Below are positions 46,601-60,816 of a stretch of DNA of 64,000 bases, in pieces. A program made the position numbers and the translations under genes. The stretch lies in contig NC_134933.1 in assembly GCF_051020765.1 (NCBI RefSeq), positions 14,977,461 to 15,041,460 of the forward strand, given 5' to 3'. The notes below the pieces were generated by a model, which was given only the letters and a program-made list of their open reading frames with translations, had not been told where the DNA came from and ran no database searches. How positions within the stretch are numbered: position 1 is the first letter of the stretch; every line of letters starts with the position of its first letter. The DNA is from Lasioglossum baleicum. Lineage: Eukaryota; Arthropoda; Insecta; Hymenoptera; Halictidae.

Positions 46601-48110
46601 GACAAGATTGATTTTATTTAGACTTTGACACAAAAGATATCTACACATAACTAGAGTGGGGACACAAGTCTTAATCTGGCGACTCAGAGTCCTAATAGAA
46701 AGTGGATCACCGAGAAGTGTAGCATGGCACGGGATTAGATACATCTGTGTACTAGTCCAATGACAAAACTTTTACGTTTTTCAGTCAGTGAAGATTTATT
46801 CTAGTACTGCAACTAGGTCACCGACACATCAGACACAAGACATTACTGTATTATTTCTTCGGCTGCCAGGCGAACGTGTAAATAAACGCCACGAGATCCT
46901 ATTCAATCTAATTTACAGTTGAATATGTCACTAGGATTTCCGGTGACTCTCCATCAAGAGTTCTTCGATCGATTCGCGAGACCATCGTGCCACAGTAACG
47001 ACAACAAAAAGCCACTTCATATTATTTTTCGCTGTAATGTCGGTCTATAAAAGAAACAACGAGCCCGTTGAATACCCGTATAGGGTCCTCCTCTCCGATT
47101 CCAATGATCTTGAACTATGTTGCCGTTGCCATGACCATCATTCTCAACATTTCCCTTTAAAGTCCCACTCGCAAGAAACTTGATTTGTGAATCATTCTGG
47201 GCAACATTTCCCTTTAAATATAAATAAAAAGGCGTACAACAGTCTACCCAGTCTCATTCCAAAGCGTAAAGTCTCTATTTCCAGAAATCCTTTTCATTTT
47301 TGTTTCTACGATATTCGTGCACCATGTAGCAGGAGGGGAATGTAGCACAGGCATCTTTTTCACGAAAATTTTGCAAATTTACACTTGAAATTCTGCTGAA
47401 ATTAAGTATAAAATTAATTTATTATTAGAATTCCTGTAAGATGTAATTTATTACAAGAATTTCCGCTAGTGGATATTATCGTTAAATACGTGAAAGATAC
47501 GAGAGGATATTCAGCGAAGAGATTAGAGCGGCGCGTAGAGGGATGCACGCTACACAAATTGGAAGTTATCGTTAGTATCTAATATTGACGTAAATTATTA
47601 GAAACCGGGTTGAATTGCAACTGATTCGGAATTTCGTGTTGAACTGGATACCGATACAGCCACAGATATCGCCAACAAATTGGCGGTATAGATTATCCTG
47701 GTAAATACGAGCTGTAGCTAACGAGGAATTCCATCGATGTACCACTAATCTCCTGGATGACAGGGCACAGAAATTGCTAGGTACCTAAGATACCGATATC
47801 TAGCACCGCTAGAATAGCTCTCCGCGACTTTCGAATTGCTTTTCCACTGGAATTCTTTCGCGACCAGAACCCTCCGAATCGAAAGAAACATCTGTCGTTG
47901 GCCGAACCATAACACCGATATTATTATAACATCCATTCCACCCACGCTTGCTAGAATACGGTCTGTGCACCAGACGTACGCACTCTGTCTAAATATATGT
48001 ATTATAGAAATGATTTCAAGTGCGAGCTCGCCGCGCATTGCTTCCGACAGGTTTGACATGTGCGCTTGACAACCGACAACCGATAACTGACAATCGATTA
48101 CCAATAATAA
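46601..48110. other. Intergenic stretch, no gene seen
   Basis: AT-moderate sequence, no supported exon or complete element. Confidence 0.3.
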
Positions 48111-48118
48111 GTGATTAA

Positions 48119-48322
48119 TAGACTGCGGATCTTTTCATGCAAAATAAAAAAATGTTTGTATCGATTGCAAGACACAGGAGAGTCAAATTTTCTTCCTTCT
48201 TTTAATTGTCACATATTAAGCTGAAATTAACACACTGATGTCCTTTAAATCTTCTTAATTCCTCCACTGCTTTAAATTGTACGCGTCCATTTTCGTCATA
48301 AATGCATAAAATCCGCAATCTA
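48119..48322. mobile_element. hAT family-A miniature element, 204 bp
   Basis: The ends are TAGACTGCGGATC and ATCCGCAATCTA. GTGATTAA precedes (48111-48118) and follows (48323-48330), a perfect 8-bp duplication. Confidence 0.85.
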
Positions 48323-48330
48323 GTGATTAA

Positions 48331-49648
48331 TAAGTTTATGAAATCCTCGGAAATTCTCGCGTACTTACGCGTTCCGGAGGATCGTAACTTATGTAACACA
48401 CGCGTAACACATTTCAGACTCACCTGTAACAAAAAGATCACATTCATTTATTAACACTGTCTCTATAGATAAAATAAGAAGTTATACGTATATTTCAATA
48501 AAAATGGTCGTGACCTTTTATGAAAATTGAATTTTTCGACGTCAAATTCGACGAACGCTTCATTTAAAATTAAAATGTAAAAATTATATTCATTTTTTAG
48601 AGAAACATACTTTTTATATACAAAAAAAATTGGTCGAGTTTCATTATTTTTCAATCGTTCAATAAAAGTTATATAACTCACGTAATTTTTATGATTTTTC
48701 CTTGAAAAAAAATGGTTCGTGTACTTCGAACACCCACGAATGTGTATGCAAAATCCTGAAACAGAAGTTTCAATGTCCCTCCCGATTAACATTCCTGAAG
48801 AATGTTTAAAAAAATGCCGAATCGAAACCAGCGTAGCCGTTTAATTCGGAGTACGCAGCAGTAGGGAAATTGACATTTACAATATAGCCAAATTGTTTGA
48901 ATAAAATGTCCGACAAAAAAAGAAGCAATCGTAACGAGTTTATCGCGTTCAGCCGTGTAACCTGTAATATTTTGCAATTGAAAAGCTCGGCCCCTTGATC
49001 GAGCGAGCATATTTGGATTTACAGCACGGAAAAAGGTAATCTGGTTGCTGGGGCGGGCGAATATGTACGTACGTTTGTACGCGTACGCGTACGCGTACAC
49101 ATTATTCTAGCGCCGGGGCGAATTGAAAGGCACCCTATAGCGATCAGCAATAATTGCATTTCTAGGATTCTCATTCGTATGCACACAGCGGCGGAAAGTG
49201 AAGTTCATAACGGGTTGGAAGATCGCGTGCACACCGCTCTCTGATTGGGCGGACGCCGCGCGTTCTGCGCCGGGCCGCGCCGAGTGTTTAGTAGTTCGTA
49301 ATCGCAATTTCCCAGTCTTTCTGTTGCGGCCAGACGTATGGACCACATGCGCGGGATGCAACTCCCGTTAATGAATCCTCGCCGGCTGCTGGGATGAAAG
49401 GATTTCACCGTGGAAGTAAAGGAACGACTACAATGCGGGTTCCCGCGCCGAGATAAACGTTTACAGCGCTCCACGTTCGAAATTATTATGGACAATTACA
49501 GGAGAGCAGCCAAGAAAATCAACTTAGACCCTTGGCACTTATTCCTCCACGCTATCGACGAAATCAATATCTATTAACCCTCATCCGTCCCTCATTTTAA
49601 GGGGGTAGATCGTTTTTAGGACTACAAGGGTGCGGGATGCGCCTTCTC
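48331..49648. other. Intergenic stretch, no gene seen
   Basis: AT-rich, then GC-rich after 49.0 kb, with a short GTACGC repeat (about 49078-49098). Confidence 0.3.
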
Positions 49649-49810
49649 ATTTCTCGATAATGCAAAGATGGGGTTTTTCAGTAATCAAAATCGTTAGGTA
49701 AAAGATCAATGTAGGCCGCGATCGCCCTCGAATATCCTACTTTTACGTTTACGAGGCGTAATTTGCATTATTCGGAAGCATACAGATGCGGATGTAGCTA
49801 TTTTCGTAAA
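49649..49810. repeat. Half copy of the 35031 fold-back element
   Basis: GCAAAGATGGGGTTTTTCAG through GGCGTAATTTGCATTATTCG matches the left arm at 35040-35160. The loop region follows, but the other arm is missing. Confidence 0.6.
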
Positions 49811-49823
49811 GCTGCGACAGCTA

Positions 49824-50050
49824 CATTACCGTCCATAAGTATTTGGCCAACTTCTGTTTATCGAAAATACACAAAATATACATTTAAAATAAGGCATCCC
49901 AATGTAACTTTTGCTACAGTATTTCGTTTATACACTCATATAAAAGTAATAATTAATAATACAGATAATATTCAACATCTATTACTGTGAATAAAAAGAT
50001 AATAAGAAAAATTGAACGAAAACTGGTCGAGCGAACACACTTAAGTATGG
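49824..50050. mobile_element. 227-bp Tc1-like miniature element
   Basis: After TA the left end reads CATTACCGTCCATAAGTATT then TGGCCA, a Tc1-type end. The right end (TGGTCGAGCGAACACACTTA then AGTATGG before TA) is a degenerate mirror. Confidence 0.45.
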
Positions 50051-52730
50051 TAGTTTCAAGTGTCTCTCCGCTCTATCTTTTCACTATTTCCAGGAAGAAA
50101 CATTTAAAAAACTTGTTGCTAGATTGCCCAAGGTGGATATATTGATGAACGATGTATTTAATAACTGTCATCTATTTACTGGTAAAATGGTACCATCGAG
50201 AACCAGATCACGGCGAAACAACTGCGAGAGTACGATCATGATCACGGTTACGATTCTGACAAGAGAGGACAGTTTTCCTAGTAGCGGGCAATCAGGATGG
50301 AACACACACGAAGCGAAACAAGCGGCGGAACAGAAGCGGAAGTAGAAGTGATTTCCATTTTACGGATAAAGGATATCTCTATCGATAACGGTGCACCAGC
50401 TATCGACACTTGGATTACGCGTTACACATGACTGACCCGCTCATATACGACATATAGTAAACCAATCACTCAATGTATTTTCTTTTTTGTTGCGTGCTCT
50501 TGCGGTTCTAGTGTCCTATTATCCTCGTCAAACCTTGCCAACGAAACAAGATAATTGAGGAAGGCACTGGCAAGTAGAGAAGAGTGTCCAGTCCAGTGAA
50601 TAAACAGAATTCCTATCAAACGAAATAATTAATTTATGATGTTTCCTCCATGTTGAAAATACAGTAATTCTGTTGTTCGTTCGCTACAGAGATCTTTTTT
50701 TTCAGAACCTGTTTGACACTACATTAATTTATTTAGCAGTTGTTAGAACAACAGCCCATATATTCAAATATATAGGATGTCCCAGCTAACTTATTAAAAT
50801 CGTATCAAGACATGTCAACAAAAGTCAAATATTTTTCAACAAACTATGTGCTGTATAAATTTCATTAAAATCAGCGTGTTACACTTGGGTAAAATCGTAT
50901 CAAGACATTCTACAGTGGCCCAATAAATCTTGCATTCATTTAACCGATTGTACAAGGTGTATAAAAGAAACTTGCGGCAAAATTGTTTATAACAAAGAAG
51001 ATTGTTATCAAGGTTTGTTTTTACATCAATACCTTCTACTGATCGAGAAGAGAAAAAGGTTAAAAGGAGCCACATGTGTGTCGCAAACAAACAGTTATTA
51101 AGATATAAGCTGTTAAAGTTCTTGCAAAATTTAATTGTGTAAAATTATACGTATACAGGGTCATCCGTTTATAAACGGCCAAACGTTAACCAGCTGTAGA
51201 GGACCCCAAATGGAACAACTTTTACCCCTATCACTTTTTTCGTTTCGGCCTCGATTTTCAGATAATTGCAAAAAACCATCATTTTTTGAGTTTACATAAA
51301 ATTAAATATCTCAGGACTCCAATGATGAATCTTGATGGTTTTTCCTTTGTTTAGTTTAAAATAAGTAGGTGCATCTTTTTTATTGAATAAACTTTTTTGT
51401 ATGACCTTCGGATCATGGTTTTTTTGGCGTGGGGCACACCGTGGAGCCTGAAAGAAATATGATGATGACCATTACTTTTTATACAGCCTTACAAAGTGGC
51501 AGTCCAAAATACTGTCACGAAAAGAATAGAATTGTCTGTGGCAACGTTTAAATAATAAAGTCAACCTAGTCACCGATTTTTAGCAACGTCGGTAATTACA
51601 AATACTGTGTCGTTGAAGCCCACGTGGAGATCGGTCAGTGGTCCAGTCTGCAATAATAGGTAATCGATAATTAGTTGGTGGCATACCGGGTCGAACCGCT
51701 CTGTGCGTGAATTCTTCCGCAATCGAGATCACGATGCGCCAGATCCATAGATTGCGCTCCAATTCGAATTCGAATCGAATGGAACGCGGTACAAAGTCCT
51801 CGGGAATCGACACGACAGTATAGTTAACTCGCTCGAATTAGCGCGCGACGATAGAAAAGTTGAAATATAAATAGAATTTAGTTTCCATCGACAGTTTGAA
51901 ACGCTGTGTATATTGAATTAGTTACGCCGGCGGAACGGACAAATAGCGCCTCGGTGTAAAAGCTTTGCCATGAAACTTCCGTAGTTACTGTACTGCAGGG
52001 TATAGACAAGTGGTAGTTCGATCTGCTATCTCCCAAACCTCCCGAAACAATTTGCCGGCAATGTCGAGATAGAAACGAGATTACAACGAACCCGAAGGCC
52101 CGATCGACTTCGAACGTCGACCATCTAACTTCCGGCGCGTTTATCGAGTTCCTTAGAGAGAGCCCACGTGTCCGCGACGCGTACACAGTCCGTTTAATTC
52201 ATGCTGTTAACTGTTAACTTCTTTTCAACCCCGTTGTTGTTCTTTCCCTTGTAATTTGCTTGCTACAATTATTTTATAACTTGCTGCCTTTGGGTGTAAT
52301 TAAGTAAATAGCCATTCTCTGAAACGTACCTTGCAGCTTCTCCAAGTGATTTTATTTAAATTGACGGTATAACTATTATGTGAATAAAATAACAATATAA
52401 CGTTGTCATTTCACTTGTGCTATCAATTAGAAATTAATAAACTGCTGAAATTAACAGAATATGTAACTAGTGAGTGATAAAATTCAGAAATCGAGAAAAC
52501 GCGGAGCTGTGCTTGCTCGGAGCACTAGTTGCACAATCCTGGTTTAATTGACGATGTGCAGAAAGTTTTCGCCCGTGTTTACACGCGCTGTGCTTTTCTA
52601 CGTTTGGCGTGGTCGGCGTGGTCACCTAATTTTGCTATCTAAGCCAGAACCGAGGAACTATTTTTCTAATTTCATCCGTTGATCGAAATCAATTGTTTTA
52701 TTTCAGTTGAATATCAACCCATTGTAAAAG
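50051..52730. other. Intergenic stretch with isolated repeat ends
   Basis: Single ends resembling the TACAGGGT family occur at about 50770 (TATAGGATGTCCCAGC) and 51155 (TACAGGGTCATCCG). No gene seen. Confidence 0.3.
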
Positions 52731-52734
52731 TAAG

Positions 52735-52910
52735 ATGAATAAAAGACAAGTTATGCTGGAAGCAATGAAGAACGATGGCTCCAATAATTTTAAGCTCACG
52801 CATATGGGAAAGCAAAGCTTCGCAGCCAAAGGATCCTACCCACAAGTTTAAAATGCAGTGACGAAATGATTGAAAAATCCAGAAACTACCTGAACACTCA
52901 AAATAAAAAT
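52735..52910 (+). pseudogene. Possible decayed coding fragment
   Basis: One frame reads MNKRQVMLEAMKNDG, then NNFKLTHMGKQSFAAKG, SYPQV, stop, NAVTK, stop, LKNPETT, stop, with a protein-like composition. A TTTTATTTCAG acceptor-like stretch precedes it. I do not recognise the family. Three in-frame stops argue against function. Confidence 0.25.
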
Positions 52911-52919
52911 TAGGAGTAA

Positions 52920-55900
52920 TATTTTTAATTTATTGCTTAATGTAATCTAGTTTTTTGATAATAAGTGTTGCGTTCTATATTTATTTTATTTTGCTATCAT
53001 TATTATGGGACAAATTAAATTCATTAACTACTACTATTATTATGGAACAGTGCGAGTATTTCTTATTAAATATGTTATTGACCATCCACAGCCGCATGCC
53101 GATGCAACGGACCTCCATGTTATCGCTCGTAACGAAACAGCGGAATTTCAATTAAAAAAAACTCGTTCGGTAGTATCGGATCGAAGTACCGTAAAAGAAC
53201 AAAGCGACACGTCGTAAAAAGGAATCGAGCATGCTCCGAATGGAATAAGAGAATTCGGTGTCTATAGAGTGATATTAAATCCTCGATGAAAAGGAACTCG
53301 CAGACCAGCCGCAGGTTCTTAGATCCGACCTGTTATGAGAGACGGAGCCGTTGCCCTAAGCCTTCCTGATTGCCTCCCGGTGAAAGGGATCACCGCGCGG
53401 TTTTTTGTTTAATTTTCTGCTCCATGTGCCGACGCCGCGCGCGCGCGCCCACATAATCAGACGTTGCCCTCCGTCGCGTGGTAATCGTCGAACAATCGAT
53501 CCGTCGCGATGCAAACCACAATTTCCTCGCATCCTGTTACGATCGATCGTAGGGCACCGCAAGGGAAGGCGAGAGGACGAATGCTCGGGAAAATCATTCA
53601 CGTAATGAGGATCCTTTCGGAATCCCATTCGTGCCGGTGCGGTGCTACGCGGGATCAGCTCGAATCTACTTTGCGAAGTTTCGCCGGCCAGCGGAACGGT
53701 CTTTGCTCGCGTATACAAGATTATAAAAACGACTGGAAGATACCCGTGGTTATGCAAGAAACGGGGTAGCCCGCAGTGATATCTACACCTTTCGAAGTTT
53801 CTCGCGGAACAGGGATCAAAAAGGAATAAAGAGGAAACGTCATCGCTAGGGAGGTTCAACGTGAAGTGGTTGGTAAGAAGGCGGCGCGACGAGCAGAGCT
53901 CGGCTGAACTGAGAAAGAAGAGAGGAGGAGGGACAGAGTGAGGAGTAAACAGGGAGCAGGGGTGGGGGGAGTGTCGAAAGAAAAAGGGCCGGCCAAGAAA
54001 GTTGCCAGGATCCAATCATAGGAGGATATTGTGGGATCATAAATCTGGCTGCTGCCGGTAGCGGACTGTCGGAGTCCTGAAGGATTCTCCTTCACCCCCC
54101 CGTTCTCATTCGAAACCCCTCGGGCAGCCCACGTTTTACCGCTGACTCGACGAGCTGCGATCTGTGATCTGTGATAGGAATTGTTTCGCAGCCTCCTGTC
54201 GCGTCGTTTCATCGTTACCGCCCCCCGCGTCATCTTCATCCGACCGATTCGCGTCTCGATCGACGTTCTCTCAACCCTTCTCGCTCGAACAGGGTCAATC
54301 AGTGGCCTTGAATCGATGTCTCGACGAGTATCGTACCAAGAAATTATCGTCCAAGAAATTTACATTTTTCAAAACTTGAAGATAGGATAAAGGCCGTGTT
54401 AGTTTCAAGAGCCGGATCGTTATCTCGATACAAACAGTCCTGATCTCCTTAAAACTGTCGGAGCCGTTTCAAACTTGCTTGCCCGCGATCACGGCGAAAG
54501 AAGTGTGGAAACGCTTACGTATGCGCCGAGCGTAATTGACAATTTTCACGAAGGTACGTCATGAAGAGAATCCTTCATATTCCAAACATTACCAAACACA
54601 CGGCTTTGGAAATCTTGTAGAATTTTCTCTAATACGATCCCGCCGCGCGAACGACGCGCATCGACGCTGTATCGGGGTACGTCCGAGCCGAAAAACGTCG
54701 GGAAGCGTTGGAACGCGATTTATCGTGGTTCGAGACGTCACTGCATTAAGTAATATCCTGAAGAGATTTATAGCTGCAGGTGCAGTGGCTAGATTCATAA
54801 AGGCACGTCTTCTGGGTAACAAGTCTGCATCTCCGCCCTCGACTTACCCCAGGAAATAAAGTTCCTGTTCAGGAGATGAACCGAGGAAATCTCGAAAATT
54901 TTTCCTTATCGCGAACCACTGGCGAAACGAGATTCGTCGCCCAACCCGTTTTACCTCTGACACGCGTACGCCTACGATATTTCATCAAGGCTACGGGGGA
55001 GAAGAAAAAAAAAAAAAGGTTAATTCTCGAGCGTCGGCGGACGTGCGATAATGAAACCCCCGTAGACGCTATGCAGATGCTATGCAGACGTTAGGCGAAC
55101 GGGAAAAGTGGAAACTCGGCAGTGCGCGTATACTCCCGCAAACCGCAATTCAAGCGTGTCGGATCCAGATGGCAAGCACGTCACTGCTAATTATACAATT
55201 GGTTAGTTCACCGTGACGATTCAATTCGTTGATACCGCTGTTACGATTAGGGTATCGAGGTATTGGATATGGGTGTAAATAAAATGTACACTAGCATTTT
55301 TTCTTGTAGAAAGATTTCTTTAGTTCGTGGCACGCGAGAGGAAGCTCTTTACTGAACGAATCCTTAGCTGCAACTGTCTTTGGAACCCCTAAAGGAAACT
55401 ATTTTTAGGGGCCCTCTCGTATCTCCAGAGTGAGCTCCACAGACTCAACCTCGAAACAAAGTCGTGACACATTAGGTAACACATTAATCTTTGTTTGAAC
55501 GTCGATTCAGGAAACATTGACTCATTATTGCTCTCGAGCAATATATTACTTATTGGTAATATAATCCAACACAAGGAATTTCGGTAGAACAGTCCCGTAA
55601 AAATCATATTTTCAATATCACACTTTCTAGACACCTTAGCCGTCGACATTCCATTTTTTGACAAGCTTCGTTGCATGCAACGCTCTGAATTATTCTGTTT
55701 TGTATTTCGTACAAATCTAGTACAGTTCTGGAACTTTTTGTCTAGTAGATGTAAACATATGGCTTTGCTGTTGCTGATATTTGGCAGTGGATGTCTTTGG
55801 AGGAAATATTAAATATATCTCGTTTTTTTTAGTATCTTGGTGCAAGATCGATATTGTCGCTAACGAGCTACGTGTAATAGAATTTAAATATCAATCGGGT

Positions 55901-58500
55901 TTTAACTGAGCCGGATCTAAAATTATACTGCTCAAGTTATAACTAAATGCTGATTGATTTTAATAAATACTTAATATTCTTGCAAGGGGAATAATTATTG
56001 AGAAATAAATCATGTTAAGCACACATTACTAGAGGAACATACAACGTATTCATGTGATAAACTGTGTAGTTTATTTCGAATAACGCAACGAAAACGATGT
56101 ATTTTTTCACGTGTTGATATAAATAATAACAAAAGCGTCGTATGACTTGTACGAACCGTCTAAATAATACACACACACACTCGCTCAAAACATTATTCTA
56201 TAGATTGTTTCTAAATGAAGATTTTCGCCATCCATACTTCCTCCACTTTCTAACTCTCGCCGCGCCGTGGAGAGAAGTAGCCCGAACGATTTGAACAAAT
56301 TAAGTGTTCAAACGATCTCCCGGGTATTATCGTCATAATGCGGGATTTAATTAATCGTCTACACGCAGATTAACGAAGAAGCGCTAACCCAAGTTTGTTG
56401 GGAACACATAGCTACTCGGTTAACGCAGCCACTGTGAGGTTGAAACTGCGGCAGTAGAGCAACTATCCAAATAACTATCCTTCATTTTCACTTTGAAGGC
56501 GCGTCAAGGAACTCATGGACTGTGAAATCTGAACGATAATAATATGCGGGATGAGGTACGGGGGAAAGGTTTGCATTAAAAATCCCCGAATTCTGGAAGC
56601 GCTCGTCGAGGGGAATAAATTGTTAGGTGAGACGGAAACGCCGAGGAAGCATGCGTAATGCTGGCGAGACAGTAAATTCGACGAAATCTCTGGATCCCGT
56701 GCGTTAATTCCTAAAAGGGAATCTTTGTGGTCCCAACCGAGTTTAGAATTGAATAGAACCTTGCCAGACAATGGCGTCCGCCGACTTGGAGAAGAGTTCG
56801 GCGATGCTCAAGGAGAGGACGGGAGAAAAACAGGAAGAGAGGAAGAAGAGGAGAAACTTGGAGGATAAGGGACAGCGGGCAAAAAGAGGATCGTGCAACT
56901 AAGTGCAGCACGACTAAAATATAGGTGCGGTCTTTGTACCATCGACAGCCACCCCCGGAGATTATTCATTCGACCCTTAATTCATTTATCTCTCGCTACT
57001 CTATACCCCTTGCACTAACGATCGCCGCCAGACCAAGGTATTAAATGCCAGCCACAGCAGTTTTTAATGATCGCGCAACCCCCTTCTTTCGACAAAAAAA
57101 GGGGCAATTTTTCCGGGCTAAAGTATGAATAGAATTTTATGGTAGAATTAGCTGGAAACGCTGTTGTTTCATTTCGTCGGTGGACCAAAATTTCCCGCAA
57201 AATCACGAAAGCCAGCACGAAATTTAAGAGAGACCGATTCCAGTCGAATATTTTATTGGTCTCGGTAGTCACCGTAACGTACAAACAAGTTTATCTAGAT
57301 TACAAATTCGGAAACACGGAAAATCGACCACGATGAACTATGACATACCGTATTAAATAATTACTTCGTTCGAGATCACGAGTTTCCACGTTGCACGATC
57401 CAGGAGGGAACAAGACACAAGTACAACACGGAAGCGAAATAAGCTCGCGCCAACGGCCGAAATAATCCGGGAATAAGCGCGGCGAGTGCACGCGATAGCA
57501 ATAAATAAATATGCAAAGAATTAACGAACGCGTGGCGTGAGAACCGGAGCGCGGGCTCTCGAAACAGCTAAATTATCGTGTAACGCTAATTTAAGCGTAC
57601 GGACGCCGGGCTTACGATCCGATAAACCCAATGAATGCAGACTGCAGACAACAGGGTCGAGGAGCACCGACTAATCGTCTACACGATGAAACAAAACGAC
57701 GATGCTCTTTTCCGCGTGGCGGAATACGAGCACGGCTGAACGTGGAAAGTTCGGTTTAACTATAATCGGAAGGCCGATGGCCGTAATGAGTACGGTACAC
57801 TCCTACACAAAATGGCGGCACGCGTGCACCTTCTTTAATTTCTAATATAGAATTTCGAAATGAAACACAAACTTTCATAAAGGGCGAACTTTATTTCGGC
57901 GAACAATTACGATGCTGCGTCTCTTGTATTCAGAAATTCTATTTGCTTGTCGTCAGGATTAGGTGCAAGGGATATTATTGAAGATAATCATCTATCATAC
58001 ATGAACTGCCATCTGTAGTCATTACCAGAGGCTTTATTGTATATGTATCGATGACTGTCTTTCATCGTTTCACAGCTGTCGCAAGAGTTTGCTTCTTTTC
58101 CATTAACCCTTTGCCTTACAATATAAAATGTATAAATACAATTTGTACGATACTCTTTTGTAGACATAATTTGTATTGCTTCGAAATCAATGTATGTACA
58201 ATGATTAATATTGTGTATGTTCTATTACATGTGTTAACTTATAATAAGTTAGAAATATATAATCAAGTTTTTTTTTTTGGTGTACGAAACTAACGACATC
58301 TCTAAGACGCCATATTGGGCACGATGCAAATTCAACCTAGTTTTTTAAGAAAAGAAATTACAAGTAAGCTTAGGAAGTAATAGAACGTTAATGACCGCGT
58401 TGTTTGAAAGAAAAACCCGGCCATATTTAATGGAAAAGCGTAAAAAAATCAAATAAGAACACAGTAAGTTTCGAGAATGGATTTCGCTGTTTAATTGAAT
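52920..58500. other. Long single-copy stretch, no gene seen
   Basis: Antiparallel open frames near 53.4-54.2 kb reflect pyrimidine-rich, GC-rich sequence. A TTAACCCTTTGCCTTACAAT piggyBac-type end is at about 58105. No supported exon. Confidence 0.3.
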
Positions 58501-58502
58501 AC

Positions 58503-58609
58503 AATTTCTAACTGAGTACAATACAATTTCTGCATAAAGATATTGTTTGTCATTAAATCTTATAATTATACTGGGTGCTTCTTTCTTTTGCACAGTGGTA
58601 TGCTCGTGG
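58503..58609. repeat. End of the ACTGTGCAAAAGAAAGAAGC family
   Basis: CAAAGAAAGAAGC-type end (reverse strand) at 58609 plus about 75 bases (ATAAAGATATTGTTTGTCAT) matching 60817-60900 in reverse. Confidence 0.55.
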
Positions 58610-60690
58610 TGTTTGAGAGTATGAAACATATAACATTGCGAGAGAAACTTTTGGGACAACCTGATATCTAGTCTTCGGGAAATGGAAGAAGCACGCTATT
58701 ATTTTGTCCAGGCGTGTAAGTACGGTAACAACGTTGGAACGTATCGCTGAAATTCGCAGAATAAAGAGCACGTTAACGTTCTCCGTTCCTAAAAGTGTGG
58801 GCGAAATTCGGGCCGAGCGAGGAACGTCGCATTTTCATTTTATTCCGGTTCGGTTCGATCGTCGTCGATGGAGAAAAGGTGCATTGTCACGAGAGAGATT
58901 ATGCACCTCCGAATCGTATCGATCCGGTGCCGTGCGCCCGGCACACACGTGTGTCTCGAAAGAATTGATATTTGGATGTCGGATGTTCCAGGCACGCTGA
59001 GTTACCGGTGTAAGAAGTGGGACAAAAACATCGAGACGGGAACTATCTTCCCAGCATCCAATATGTCTGTCGACGACTTCGATTTTTCTCCCGTATCTGG
59101 GCCACGGAGGTTATTACACACCGCCGCTGTTCTATAACCGACTTCGGTGTGTGCCCGGCTTCACGAGAAAAGCGATTATTAAGCCGTGTCCACATCGCTC
59201 CGAGCTGTTTTTTCCCGTGAAGCTACCTCGGCCTTCCCACGTAGATTTGCGGTCGCGAATAAGCTACAAGGCTTCGGCCGTAGGATCTTTCGACCATGCG
59301 ACCACCTTTCTTTCCCGTACTCTCGAGCCCCGTCACGAAGACGCACGTCCAGGCTAAGCCGGTGTGAACACAGCTTTAAATTCGACCGTCATCCAGGAAA
59401 TATTCACGGATTTTCCCGGCAGGCGAACTTCTTTGCGTTTTTCACGGGATTAAAAGATGTTATTATGGTCGCGCGTCCCTGCGGGATTTCATCATATGAG
59501 ACGAGCCGGTTTAGGAGCGGACACTCGATAAAATATCTACGGATTTGCATAAACGGATAATCAAGCGCAGTGGGGAGAAAAATTGAACGAATCGCATCAC
59601 TTCTCCAGGATATCATTGTCCATGCGGTTCAGACAGAGTCATAGACACTCGAGAAGCATATGATTTTACAGTTAGATCTATTAGACTTCTCTTTCTGTCT
59701 TTAATCATTTTATTCATGTTCTTAAATTCTTTTTATCTCTTCTACGCATTTCCGCCATAAGCGCATAAAATCCGTCAGAACTGAAACTAAAATAAATTTA
59801 AAATCATGCGCATCTCTCTTTGATAAATATTGTCTTAATAATATAATATAATTTACTGAAAAAATGATTTTATCGGTTCAATTTTGCTCCTCATTATAAT
59901 CCTGCAAAGAGAACAATTCGAAATACCGAACGTATTTAATGTTAACGCAGCAACTGAAAATGTATTATTACCTGCACCATCTTGAAGCAATGAAATACGG
60001 CAAGTTTGTTAAATCTTTGCCTGCCTTCCCCGCGCATCGGTAAATAGAGTACATCGTGAGTACACATAAATTATAAGCAAGATTAACTGCACTTGTTAAG
60101 GCCAATGTAATTAGTCCCGGGGGTGTACTATAATTTAGTAGCGAGTATTAGTGAACTTCGTCGAAAATGTAACGCGAAATACAATTCCCCCTCAAAACTG
60201 CGGCAAACCGTAAATTTAGTATTCATGCTGTTACCGAGTTTCTACTATTGCTACGCTTTACCTCAAAATTTATGTAATGCTCTATCGCAAAACTGTTTTC
60301 GCGTAGCGCCGCACATCAGCTTGGCAACAGTCTCGGATCTCTCTTCTTTGCAAAGATATCCAACTTGAACATGCAACGTTTCGATAAAACTTTCGGTGCG
60401 CAATTTAAGATGAACTTTTGATGTACGATTCGGGACGAACTTTTGATGTGTAGGTACAGTTTGTTCGAAGATAAAAAAAAAAAATTATTTTGTGTGGCTG
60501 TTAAGCGTGTTACAGAAGTAATAGTATACACTTCTGAAACATAGCGAATTAACAGCACATTAATCTCCACAGTTAAAGGGAACGCCATTCGTACTGTGAT
60601 TGCATACGACTGGAGCTGAACTGTGGGTCACTTCAAGATAGAGAGGGAAAAACCGAAAAGTGTAAAGTTATCGAGAGAGGAGTTGGAAAT
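58610..60690. other. Single-copy stretch, no gene seen
   Basis: GC-rich 58.7-59.6 kb, AT-rich after. An isolated family-A-like hAT end is at about 59765. No supported exon. Confidence 0.3.
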
Positions 60691-60696
60691 AATGTA

Positions 60697-60780
60697 GAGG
60701 GAGACCGGGATTCGAACCCGAGTTCGTGCGAAGCGCAGTTCGTGAGTCAAACAGTTACTCCACGACGCCATCGAGCCGAA
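60697..60780 (-). repeat. tRNA-like SINE head
   Basis: The minus strand carries a perfect B box (GGTTCGAATCC, plus about 60706-60716) and an A-box-like TGGCGTCGTGGAGTA with the right spacing. The two ends cannot pair as an acceptor stem, so this is a tRNA-derived repeat and not a tRNA gene. Confidence 0.5.
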
Positions 60781-60816
60781 CGGAAGTAAGACTTCCAATT
60801 TCAGTATACATACATG

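Noticed and set aside
50100..50345. Possible Tc1 transposase C-terminus (ETFKKLVARLPK-like)
   Set aside because: Only about a dozen residues resemble the family and the rest does not; too weak to call.
53356..54239. 219-residue minus-strand open frame and overlapping frames
   Set aside because: Pyrimidine-rich sequence giving Ser/Pro/Phe/Leu runs; no domain and no splice context.
60697..60780. Functional tRNA gene on the minus strand
   Set aside because: Good B box, but the 5' and 3' ends cannot pair.
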